Below, piece after piece: positions 22,556 to 32,834 of a stretch of 64,000 nucleotides of DNA. The position numbers were made by a program, and so were the translations under genes. The stretch is from Batkoa obscura (Eukaryota; Entomophthoromycota; Entomophthoromycetes; Entomophthorales; Batkoaceae): positions 1,240,001 to 1,304,000 of the forward strand of contig JASVEC010000006.1 of assembly GCA_030770535.1 (NCBI GenBank), written 5' to 3'. Positions within the stretch are counted from its first letter, which is position 1. Each line of letters opens with the position of its first letter. Under the pieces are notes generated by a model. The model was not told the DNA's origin. It saw nothing but the letters and a program-made list of their open reading frames with translations, and searched no databases.

Positions 22556-24933
22556 TTATTGAATAGCTCCTAATAATAAAGCTTCTACTAATTCACCAGA
22601 GTTCAATTGAATTTTATCTTCTTTTTTCTCAGGTAATATTAATAGTGCATTTGCATTTAACATGGATAACAATCTTGAAGAGTCTTGATTACCAATCGAA
22701 CTAGCTTTTAATTGATTATTTTGATATTTTATAATACAACGATGATATTCAGGTCTAGGATCTAACCTGATACTATGCTCTAACTAATAATAAAAATAAC
22801 GTTAATATTAATATCAATATTATATTAATTCAATACTCTTTTTTTTCTTTTAATTGTTACTTATGTATTCCTTTTTATTATTAAGTCAATTGTTCTTACC
22901 TTCGCTTGAATCTTTTGAAATTTAAAATTCCAATTACCACTTAAATAATTTAAGGCTGGTAATACTAGTAATTGAAATGTAACCATAGCTGAGACTGGAT
23001 TACCAGGCAATGCAAACATCAATTTTTCATTTTTATACGTTGCAAAAGTAGCTGGTTTACTATATTTAATATTAAAATCATTAGTGTTATTATTATATAT
23101 TATTATATATTATTATTGTTTTATAGAATATAGAATTATATTACCCAGGTTTCATGAATAATCTACCAAATTTTAAATCAAAACTGGGATGGTTATTTAA
23201 TATTGGTTTAATATAATCTTTTTCACCCATTGAAACAGCTCCACTAGTAATTATCATATCCACTTGTTTAATAGCTTCAATTAATTTATTTTGGGTTAAA
23301 TTATAACTAAAATAAGATATAAATAATTAGTTTAATATTATAGCTTATTATATTATGTACTGTTATAATAATATTATTATCCTATTAATTTAAATAAAAC
23401 TTACTCATCTTTAATAATACCAAAATCAATTACCTTTAAGCCCATTTTTTCACATGCTGAAATAAGAGAGGGTCGATTAGCATCACGTATTAATGTAGCA
23501 TCATTGGTAATCGAATGAATATCAATTAATTCATTACCACTAGAAAATACTCCTATTGTTGGAGTTTTAAATACTTTTATCTAAATAATAATAATAAATA
23601 AATGAATATATATAAAAGATAACATTGGTATTATTGATATTATTCTATTACTTTTTGAATATTAGCTGATGAAAGTAAACCCAAAATACTTGGAAAATTA
23701 CTTTCATTAATTACTTGATATTTTTCCAATAGAATTTGTCCTTTTTTTAAATCACTACCAATTTCTCGAACAAACATTCCTTCTTCTACTCTTTTATTGA
23801 CTTTAATTTTAATTTCTCTATTATCAAATTCCAATACTTCAGTATCTTCAATCATAACTACTTTATTGCAATTCTCTGCTAATTTACCTCCAGTAGCTAT
23901 TTTGACTACTTGATTTTTATTTAATTGAATTTCAATTTGATCTCCTGCAGTACTACTCTTTTCAAATACTTCATAAATACCTTCAAATTCATTATAATTC
24001 ATACAATATCCATCTACAACCGAGGCTTTATATGGTGGTATATTGATTTCACTTAAAATATCATCTGCTACGACTTTACCTAACATACTTTTACCAATGG
24101 ATATAATTTCAGTTTCTTTTTTAAATATACTTTGACATTCTTTTTTTATTATATTTATAGCTTCTTCAGTTTTAATCATTGGAAATGGAGATTCTCTATT
24201 TTGTGGTTTCAACTCTCCCACCTCATCTCCTTCTTTTTGTAGTTGTTTTTCTTCTATATCCTGAAGACTTTTTCCTTCTCTTTCTTCTTCCTTCTCACAC
24301 ATACAACTCATTTTTTTATGAAATACTTCCCCATCATCCCCACTCAATAACTCTAAAGCATGAAATAAAGTTGAAAATACCATGGATAAATTTTCAAGAC
24401 TACCTTTGCTACTTCCAGGTAAACTTATTATTAAACTTTCGTTTCGACTGCCACATATTGGTCGAGAGAGCATAGCCATAGAAGTTATTTCTAAGGAACC
24501 TTTAAGCATAGCTAGAGTGATTCCTATAGCTTCTTTATCAATTACTTGTTTTATAGCCTAACAAAAAAGAGATAAATTATTTTTGTAAAAATAAATCAAT
24601 AGAAACTTACTTCTGGTGTTCTATCTCTTTTTGAAAAACCAGTACCTCCAGTAGTGAGGATTAAATTAATCTTTAATTGATCACACCATTCTATTAGTTT
24701 TTCTTGAATTTTATCCATTTCATCAGGTACTATTTCAGCTTTAATAACTTTATAATGATGCTTTGGATGTGATTGGGAGGTAATATATTCTGCTATTTTA
24801 GGCCCAGTTGTATCTGCTCTTTCACCATGATAAGAACGATCACTTACTATGTAATTTATAGAAATTAATAATTTATTTTTTTAATGTATTCAGTTTAATT
24901 ACCTGTTAAAATACCAACAGTATATACTTTCAT
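22556..24933 (-). CDS. Gephyrin/CnxE-type molybdenum cofactor protein (MogA-MoeA fusion)
   Basis: Seven exons read leftward: 24933-24903, 24846-24611, 24557-23652, 23580-23405, 23306-23145, 23059-22900, 22783-22556; 632 aa. It performs the last steps of molybdenum cofactor synthesis: the MogA-like G domain adenylylates molybdopterin and the MoeA-like E domain inserts molybdate. The N-terminal domain (1 to about 162) starts KVYTVGILTVSDRS and contains LILTTGGTGFSKRDRTPE. A Glu/Lys-rich linker (about 163-213) follows. The MoeA domain (about 214-632) includes PPYKASVVDGYCMN, GVFSSGNELI, TSGAVSMGEKDY and FALPGNPVSAMVTF. Domain order G-then-E is as in animal gephyrin and the fungal fusion; plant Cnx1 is reversed. 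The linker holds CMC, possibly a metal- or palmitate-accepting spot, but that is speculative. Confidence 0.95.
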
Positions 24934-25239
24934 TTTATTTATTTATTTATTTTTTACGTTGTAATTTTTGAATCTTTTTTTAAAGATAAAATTATTAAGT
25001 TTGAATTTTTTTATTACCAAAATAGTATTCTAAAAACTCAACTTTAATTTCTAAACTTCAATTAAGGGAGAAAAGATAACACAAAGTAAGCTCGATTGAC
25101 GTCATATCGAATGATAATAATTGATCAAAGTATTCTTAAGCTACGTCATATTAAAAAGAATCAAGGATATAAAACAAAAGAAATTGAAATATTCAAGATT
25201 AATCTTTATTCCAAAGATAAAACGATAAAATTCAAAAGT

Positions 25240-26151
25240 ATGAAAACCGCGAAAGTAGCAATCATTGGTAGTGGAAGTGTAGGATCTAGTATTGCTTATG
25301 GACTCATTGTAAGCAATCGAAGTTGTGAAATTATAATGAATGACCTTGATAATGACTTACAAGAAGGCCAAAGAATGGATTTGGAAGATAGTACTTTTTT
25401 AAGTGGTACTAAGATTACTTGTGGGGATTTGAAAGAATGTGGTCAAGCGGATATAATTATTGTAACTGCTGGTGCTAAACAAAGAAAAGGAGAAAGCCGA
25501 GATGAATTACTAAAAAGAAATCAAGGAATATTAAAAAGTATAATTGATGGTATGGGAGAATTTAATAAGAAATCTATTTGGTTAGTTGTTTCCAATCCAG
25601 TAGATAGATTAGCTTATTTAACTCAAAAATTGACTCAATTGCCTCATCAACAGGTATTTGGTACAGGAACTTTATTAGATTCTTTAAGATTAAGAGCTTA
25701 TTTATCTAACTTATTTGATGTTAATAGTAATTCAATTCATATTAATATATTAGGGGAACATGGGGATTTACAATTTATTAACTGGTCTAATGGTACTATT
25801 GGTAATTTTCCAATAATAAAATATAACAAAATGAAAGAAATTGGAGAGCAAGAAGTCAAGAAGATTGAAAATGAAGTTATGCGTAAAGCTTATAATATTA
25901 TTTTAAAAAAAGGTAGTACTCAATTTGGTATTGCATCTTGTGTTTCTATTTTATGTGATACTATCATTAATGATAAAAAGACGATCTTACCAGTTTCTGT
26001 ATTTCATCCTAAATATCAAGTTTATTTATCTTATCCTGCAGTTGTTGGTAAAAATGGTAGTATTATTGTTCAAGATGAGCTAGTATTAAATGAAGATGAA
26101 AGTGATAAGTTAAATAAGATTATTCAAGTATTAAAAAAAGATGAAATTTAA
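25240..26151 (+). CDS. L-lactate dehydrogenase (LDH/MDH superfamily)
   Basis: A single exon of 303 aa. It reduces pyruvate to L-lactate with NADH. The Rossmann motif GSGSVGSS lies at about residues 11-18. The substrate loop reads GAKQRKGESR, with Gln at the position that marks LDH rather than malate dehydrogenase (Arg). The catalytic region includes SNPVDRLAYL and the proton-relay histidine in GEHGD. The ATG at 25240 gives the normal start MKTAKVAIIG. An in-frame ATG at 25111 would add 43 polar residues; a mitochondrial extension cannot be excluded. It is intronless although its neighbours are intron-rich, which may reflect retroposition or transfer. The start is 306 bp from the divergent gephyrin-type gene. 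Confidence 0.9.
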   Translation: MKTAKVAIIGSGSVGSSIAYGLIVSNRSCEIIMNDLDNDLQEGQRMDLEDSTFLSGTKITCGDLKECGQADIIIVTAGAKQRKGESRDELLKRNQGILKSIIDGMGEFNKKSIWLVVSNPVDRLAYLTQKLTQLPHQQVFGTGTLLDSLRLRAYLSNLFDVNSNSIHINILGEHGDLQFINWSNGTIGNFPIIKYNKMKEIGEQEVKKIENEVMRKAYNIILKKGSTQFGIASCVSILCDTIINDKKTILPVSVFHPKYQVYLSYPAVVGKNGSIIVQDELVLNEDESDKLNKIIQVLKKDEI

Positions 26152-26369
26152 ATTTAATAAACAAATATGACTGTTGTATGCTATTTTATATGACTTTTAT
26201 TTTTTAATTTCGATTATTAAAATTTTTTTGATATAATTTAATAAATTTTTTAATTTTATAATAAATCTCATTTTTTATAGGGATAGGTAAATCAACTAAA
26301 GAAAGAAAAAAAAATTAAAAATTATAGAATATTAATTTCAATATATTAGTTCTATATTATTATCATATA

Positions 26370-26783
26370 TTATAATATTATTCTACCTAATCCTTTTTTA
26401 ATTAATAAATTTCTCAATTTAATTTTACTAATTTGATTTTTATCAATTCGAGATGTTATTTCTAATTGATTAATAAAAGGTTATTACTACATGTTTTGTA
26501 TATCCTATATTATTAATTTACCATTTAAATGTTTAAATAACTTTAATTTCCAATGACTACCTTGTAATTTATTTAATATTAACTCCACTAAACTGAAATA
26601 GAAATACATATTAATAAATCCTCATGCTATTGTATTATTTATTTTGTTAAATATTTTAACTTACCCTTCTCTTTCAATCTGATCGAATTTATCTCTTAAA
26701 CTCAACAAATCTAATTTGGGTAAATTATTATTTTTATTATTATTATTGTTTGTAAAAGTTAATTGAGTTGAATTGAATGACAT
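26370..26783 (-). CDS. Small protein, function unrecognised
   Basis: Three exons: 26783-26665, 26592-26522, 26461-26370; 93 aa. Phases close and each boundary is GT-AG. After an Asn run (about 13-20) the protein is helical and Leu/Lys-rich: LDLLSLRDKFDQIEREG, then ELILNKLQGSHWKLKLF and RIDKNQISKIKLRNLLI. It ends KKGLGRIIL. No family was recognised; a small subunit of a larger complex is one possibility. Because it is short and repeat-like in composition, an artefact is possible, but three clean splices argue for a real gene. Confidence 0.55.
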
Positions 26784-27106
26784 ATTGTGTTTACTACAAA
26801 ATATAAAAAGCGAAATAAATAATATAAAAAGGGGAGGATAAAAAGTGATAAAAAGATTGAAAAATTGAAAGTTTGATATTTTTTATTTGAGAAAATTGCA
26901 AATATCAATGAGAATAAACAATTTGACCAATAAAAATGCACTTGAATTCAAAATATAAAATATAAAAAAGAGAAATGGAAATGGAATCAAAAGAAAATAA
27001 TAAAATCTTCCTTTCATATCGTCATATAAAAAATAAAAATAAAACAATTTATGATAGAGCATTAGCCTAACTATTTTTTATTAATAATAAATAACTTGAT
27101 TTAATT

Positions 27107-27792
27107 TCAATCTTCCACATCTTGTTTTTTCTTTTGCATTTCCAATTGTACATATTTTCGAATTCTACTCAATGTTTTCTTTTTAATAGTAGAAGGTATC
27201 TTATCTAAAAGTTATAAATAAATTAACAACCATTAATTAAAAGTATACCTTTTAAATGTTATTAGTATAAAGTAAGATACTTACCACTTCCTTGTTTTAC
27301 TAAAGCATTTGTAATTCTATTCATATTTATAGCATCTTTCATTAATGAACGTTGAACTATTTCTATATATATATAAATAAAACAATTAGTATATTTTCAA
27401 TTAATCAAGTATGTTTTATAACAATGTTGGTTTGATTGTACTTATTTGATTAAAAATAAACTTACCTTCTATCGATTTCTTTAAATTTAATTCCCATTCT
27501 GAATTATGTAGTTCTTTTTTAAGCTTTTGTAATAATCTAAATAATTATAAATATTCAATATTAATTAGTTATTGAATTACCTTTTTTTATCCTCTGAAGC
27601 ATTAAATTGTTGGATTATATTATCTCTCTGAGTATTAAATGAATCTATTCACTATTAGTAAAATATTAATATTTATTGTTTTATAAAATTACCCTCTTGT
27701 TCTTGTAAATTTAAAGTTGCTTCTACTGTAGTTGTAGTTTCATTATCTGACTCAATGGGCTTCGTTTGAGAGAGGTTGAAAATTGGTTGCAT
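27107..27792 (-). CDS. Small helical protein, function unrecognised
   Basis: Five exons: 27792-27693, 27644-27581, 27536-27466, 27362-27285, 27204-27107; 136 aa. The N-terminal 33 residues are acidic and Thr-rich. A coiled-coil-prone stretch (about 40-80) follows, then a conserved-looking basic segment, KDAINMNRITNALVKQGSDK and KKKTLSRIRKYVQLEM. The protein ends in an acidic tail. Four introns in 136 codons all close in frame, which supports a real gene. No family was recognised. The next gene, VMA22, is divergent with 490 bp between starts. Confidence 0.65.
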
Positions 27793-28282
27793 TTTAAAAT
27801 TTGAAGTTAATGTTTAAAATAAAAAAGTCTTGTAAGCTTTAATAATTTTTTATTGAAGTTTCTGACTGTTTTTTTTGGTTGGAAAAAAATCAATCTTTTT
27901 AATATGAAGTGATAAGAAAATGTTATTTAGTGTTAAAATAGATATGATATTGATATTTTATTATAGAAATAGCGATAATTATAACTAATAAAAAAAATAA
28001 AAATAAAAAATAATGATATATTAATATTGATCAATAAATTGATAGTGACAGTATCAATCCACTTATAAGAAAGCTTTTAAATCAAAATTTCATTGAAATT
28101 CCATTGGCAAAAATTAGCGCCACTAAAATTATATAGAATCCATTACTACGTTGCAATAATTGATTTAATAAAAATTATAAATTAAAAAAACATTCACTAA
28201 TTGAAATTTCAACATTTATCTATTTGGATTTCTCTTTATAAAAAACAAAAAGGATAAAAGGATAAAAGGATAAAGCAATAAC

Positions 28283-29173
28283 ATGAATGAATTAGAACAA
28301 ATTTGTCAACAACTAGATCATGAGTTAATAGAGTATATGGAATTATTAACTACTTATGAAACTCAACGTAAAAGAACTAATTTTTTATTACATAATGTAA
28401 GTCTTTATATATTATTATTATGTTTTTATATTTCTAGTATATCCCTATACTATACTATATATATTCAATCTTTTTATCATATATCTATTTTATATTTTAT
28501 ATAAACCTAAATTTTAATCATTTTATTAAAAGGGCTTTTTAGAATTAGCGCATAGTAAATATATATTAGGTTCTAGTAAAATTAGTCAGTTTCAGTATGA
28601 TAAAAGGATGCAAGCAAGTACTAAACTGTAAGTTTATTATATATATGTTTATTTTAATTAACTAATATAATAATCTATTATTTAAAAAGTGATATTATCT
28701 CTGAAGATTTAATACCTTTAAATGAAGATACTGACCCTAAACTTAATAAATTAAAGTTTGTGATGACTACTAATAATGTAGAAAATAATATTGAGACAAA
28801 TACTTTTACAAGCGTTAACGATACACAACCTATACGTCAAAGAAATAATCTTTTAGAATTATCGAACAAATCAACTTCTTCCAACTTTGACTTTGACTCT
28901 AGTTCTAATTACAACAAGCATGATAAAGGAGATGAAACTTTAATAGAATTAAAGCATGTACAAGAAAATAAGAAAAATAAATTCAAAGATCCAATTCTCT
29001 GGTTTGGGGTATTGTCTCCGCCTTCACTAAAGAATTCTCAAGCGAATTTTATACAGGCGATTTTGGAGCTGAGCTCCTTAGGGAATTTGATCTTGGCATT
29101 GAAGTTTAGAGAGGAGAAAATTATGCAGTTAAAAGAGAAAAAGAAGAAGTTATTACAGCTGGTGGAAACATAA
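28283..29173 (+). CDS. VMA22: V-ATPase assembly factor VMA22 / CCDC115
   Basis: Three exons: 28283-28396, 28533-28627, 28690-29173; 230 aa. Vma22 acts in the ER with Vma12 and Vma21 to assemble the V0 sector of the vacuolar ATPase. The N-terminal helix (1-38) leads into GFLELAHSKYILG, matching the animal CCDC115 text G-x-L-x-LA-x-x-x-Y-x-x-G. The C-terminal block DPILWFGVLSPPSLKNSQ matches the CCDC115 signature DPLNWFG-x-L-x-P-x-SL. A polar linker (about 80-175) joins them, and a Lys/Glu helix ends the protein. Family assignment is from memory but the two signatures are specific. Confidence 0.88.
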
Positions 29174-29443
29174 GTGGAGATATGAATGGGTTCTAGGGAG
29201 AGATTGAAATAAAATTGAATTCTTATTTTTTGTTGAGTTTTATTATGTTTTGATTGGAATCGAGTTTTTCATAGAAAACTTCCAAACATGATCTAAAAAT
29301 TTCTATCATTTTCAAATCAAGAGCCAATAAAAATAGAACTTAAAATTGAATTTGAATGAAGTGTATGAAGGAAATCATATAAATAAAAATTCTTTTTTTT
29401 TATATAATATTTATTTATTTATAATCGAAAAAAAAAGCAGAAG

Positions 29444-29805
29444 ATGAATAGGGATCCTGAAACCACATTACAGAAAATCAAACGTAAGAGTAAAGAACAA
29501 CCTTGGGTACCATTAGGTAATTTACATTTCTATTAATCACTTCCTCATCCCTAACCGTAACCCCTTCTTTCCACCTCTTAGGTGTGGCCTTAACGATTGG
29601 TTCCTTTGTTGGAGCTTATATAAAATTTCGTAAAGGCTCTCGAGTACAAGGGGTCCAATTTTTAAGATATAGAGTAGCTTTTCAAACATTAACTATAGTT
29701 GGTTTATTACTTGGGACAGCTATCACTACCACTCAACAGGTCCAAAAACCTATACAACCTAAAATTAGTTTTGATAAAGTTAAGGTGGAAAGTGAAGAGA
29801 AATAA
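29444..29805 (+). CDS. RCF1: HIG1-domain respiratory supercomplex factor (RCF1-like)
   Basis: Two exons: 29444-29516 and 29582-29805; 98 aa. Rcf1/HIGD proteins sit in the inner mitochondrial membrane and help assemble cytochrome oxidase and supercomplexes. The HIG1 domain spans about 15-75: KSKEQPWVPLGVALTIGS, a first hydrophobic helix, a basic loop, then FLRYRVAFQ and a second helix. The charged C-terminal tail is short, so the protein is nearer in size to animal HIGD proteins than to budding-yeast Rcf1. Confidence 0.9.
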
Positions 29806-30239
29806 AATTGATAATCGTAAAAAGGATTATTTTGGTTTGGTGTTTTATGTAAAAGATTTGGAGTGTTTGGTTTTAAAATGAGGATTACATATCGAGGGTT
29901 CTATTGTCAATAAGGTAGTGTTTTATTTACTCTTATTTTATAGTAATAATATTTAGATAAAACATAAAAGAAAGCTATTTCGAATTGATTAAATTGATTC
30001 TTAATTTATGTTTTATGTCATCACTAGCTATGAGAAGTATAAAAGATGACTATTTTTAAAGTGCTTCAACTCACTTGTATGTTAGAGTTTAATTTTAAAA
30101 TCATTAAATTATTATTTTTTTACTAATTTACTTTTAAATTCTTTTACTTATTTGCAAAATATAAAACTCTTTTTAGATCTTTTATTTTATTTGAAATAAA
30201 CTTATTGATCAAAATTATTATTTGTCATATTCTTATACA

Positions 30240-30645
30240 ATTAAAATTCTACCAAACTCTACTTTACAACTTCATATCAGAAGAACATCCTTATTGCTAT
30301 GATGATTGCTTAAAACAAAATCAATAATTAATTTACTGGAATAAATACTTTCTTAAATATGTAGTTCAAAATGTTTCATTATTAGCAACTTTGAAGCTAG
30401 TAGTTTTGATGTAAGTTTATCAATAGCTACAACATTGTTTGGTATTACATCTTTAGACAAATATGTACTTGAGACAAGTGTTTGTTTGTTAAGTCATCTC
30501 TTATGTTCATTGAAGTAGTTTGTTGTATTATTATTGAAGATTTATATATTAACATAATTGTATTAAATACTTGCTTTTAAAATTAGTATTTTGTAGTGTT
30601 ATTATAATTTGTTGCAACTAAAACTAATAGCTTTAATACACTTCG
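30240..30645 (-). repeat. Dispersed repeat, copy B
   Basis: The reverse complement aligns with about 6425-6815 over most of its length, with numerous substitutions and small gaps. It lies in the opposite orientation, 24 kb away. No open frame is shared, so a non-autonomous or heavily decayed element is likely. Confidence 0.75.
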
Positions 30646-30938
30646 TTGTACATATGGGTTAGTTCAAAAGCTTAGTTCAACTTTTGTCCAATTTAGATTT
30701 TTAGCAAAAAGTGGGAATTAAGCACAAGGTGTTATGAGATCTCAGTTGCTTCTCAACATAATCTAAAGTTATTTGTAAGGACGTTTTTTTATCCAATATT
30801 TGATATTTTTTTTCAAAAATTTGCGCTACATAGAAAATGAACAAAAAGTGAAATTGAAAAACTTTAGCCCTAATTTAACCAAGTTTTTAAACATACCCGT
30901 ATTCAAAATTTAACTGGATCTTATTGTCAATGCTTTTA

Positions 30939-31012
30939 TATTGAATAAAGTATAATTAATAAGTAATATTATTTATATTGAATAAAGTATAATTAATAAG
31001 TAATATTATTTA
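30939..31012. repeat. Two exact tandem units of 37 bp
   Basis: The unit beginning TATTGAATAAAGTATAATTA occurs twice in a row. It is followed by three short ACAAAATT-type repeats (about 31021-31049). Confidence 0.9.
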
Positions 31013-31049
31013 TATTAGAATTTTACAAAATTACAAAATTACAAAATTA

Positions 31050-31420
31050 TGTAAAGAAAAGGCTACCTGAGTTCAAGGTAATGCAATAGTTAACGGCCGA
31101 GAGTCCCTCCTCACCCAAGGCTGCTTTGCTCTAACGGTAAACTTTATTAGCTCGGTTCAGTCAAATAGAGCCACTGAGAATCAAGATAAGTAGATAAAAT
31201 ACCATAAACGATTGTGAGGCTAAGCACAAACCCTTTCGGTGAATGTATTCTACTAAAGGTAAGGCCAATTTACATCCGTTAATCACAATATAATCCTATC
31301 GAGACCTTCTCAGTAAAGCAATCCTAAAGCTGACCTACAACCTATAACGATTATGGGATAAGATCTACTTATCTCTATTCACACTTTCACTATTAAAGAA
31401 AAGTAAGACAAAATAGTGTT
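31050..31420. other. GC-richer island of unknown nature
   Basis: This ~370-bp stretch stands out by composition (runs such as ACGGCCGAGAGTCCCTCC and AAACCCTTTCGGTGAATG) from the surrounding AT-rich DNA. No rRNA, tRNA or protein family was recognised on either strand. On the minus strand a frame of about 37 codons is open but matches nothing known to me. Confidence 0.4.
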
Positions 31421-31597
31421 TTGTTTATTCAGTGGGGCCATATATTATAGATTTAACTATCGTGGATTTTGGTCTTTTTACATCTTATTCATTAAAGAAA
31501 GAAAATAATTATTGATGACTTATATAAAACTAGATCTTTTTGATTTTTGACTTTGTCAGTTGTTTATTTTAGCTTTGCCTTCCACCAATTAAATAAG

Positions 31598-31800
31598 ATG
31601 ATTGATTCAAATGCCAATTTTGGTAAGTTGGTTGATTTTATCATTTAAAAATTTCAAATTTTAATGACCATTTAATGACCACTCATAAACTCTATCATGA
31701 AATATAAAATCATAATTGGTGAACATCTATCAATGTATTTTTTTAGAATCTACCCAAGCTTTATACATTGGTATAGTTACTAAAATGGTTGATAATTATG
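31598..31800 (+). pseudogene. Possible orphan first exons of a decayed gene
   Basis: An ATG at 31598 opens a short exon (31598-31622) that splices in frame, through a GT-AG intron, to 31747-31800. This encodes about 26 residues (MIDSNANFESTQALYIG then IVTKMVDNY), and a GTAAAA donor follows. No continuing exon was found downstream. It may be a relic or chance. Confidence 0.22.
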
Positions 31801-32834
31801 GTAAAACACTTAATCATTGAGCCTTCCTCACATTGACCCATAAAAGCAATAAAGTAAGAAGAGATGTGGTAATATAGCCACAATTCATTTAAAAGCTGTA
31901 TACAATAACTTTTAATTTATTTTAGTGCTAGTTTGATGATTGTTCATAATTTGATGTTTGTGCACAAAAAAAACTATTAATGAAGTAAGAATCTCAAAAG
32001 GAATTACCGGGAATGCTGTTTTATAAACAATAAATTCAAACTAAAAGCATAACATTACATAGTACAAACAATGTAATATTCAAAAGGCTAACTTCGCTGA
32101 ACCCTTGAAGGTCTCTTGGATAACGTCTTAAAGAATACTTCTGAATCGTATGAGGTGTCATACTAATGATCTGAATCAACTCAAACAAATAACTTAACGG
32201 TTTGATGAAGAATTGATTTACTTAGAGTAGTTGCTTTTACTGCTACAAAGTTAAATTGATAGTAGTTGCTTTCATTACTTCATAAAAGCTATCTATAAAA
32301 GTTAATGGAATTGGTAGTATTTACACTCAACAAGGCTCTTTCTAAATTAATTAAGGTAGTAGCTAAATTGAATGATATTGAATTATTGGATATTAATAGC
32401 GAGTGATTTTGAGCATGCGCCATACTAGGTCATTTGGTTTGGGTGCAAGAATTTTCACTTGCATATTTTTAAAGCTACTTAATTAGACCCTGTTCACTTC
32501 TCATGTTATTATATAGGAACAAGTGTTAAAAAGGCTGCTTAAAACAAAGCAAATGCTAGGTTATAAGATGGCAAATTATTCCCTTGATATTGAATTTGTT
32601 TGATTCCTACATCAAATTCAAAGATCTGCTTCCAATAATAATTCATAGAACATTTTCTTAATCTTAGTTTTAGAAATTGGTAACTTTTAAATGGTGCTTT
32701 GGATGTAATGATTTTTAGGTAAAAATTAGCAATTTTGCTAGTATTTGGTTCGAATATGGAGGCTTAAAATAACAATAAAGCATGTAATATATGTAAATTA
32801 ACATATTTATTGCTATCAAGTTAAATAAAAAAAA

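Larger units (their letters stand above)
29806..32834. other. Gene-poor accessory spacer
   Basis: No intact gene was found in 3 kb. The region holds copy B of the dispersed repeat, a 37-bp tandem duplication, a GC-richer island and a possible orphan two-exon start; each is listed separately. The rest (about 31850-32800) looks like decayed AT-rich sequence. Confidence 0.6.

Noticed and set aside
31050-31420. Considered as rRNA or tRNA sequence because of its GC content
   Set aside because: No tRNA cloverleaf, 5S-like boxes or familiar rRNA core sequences could be found on either strand.
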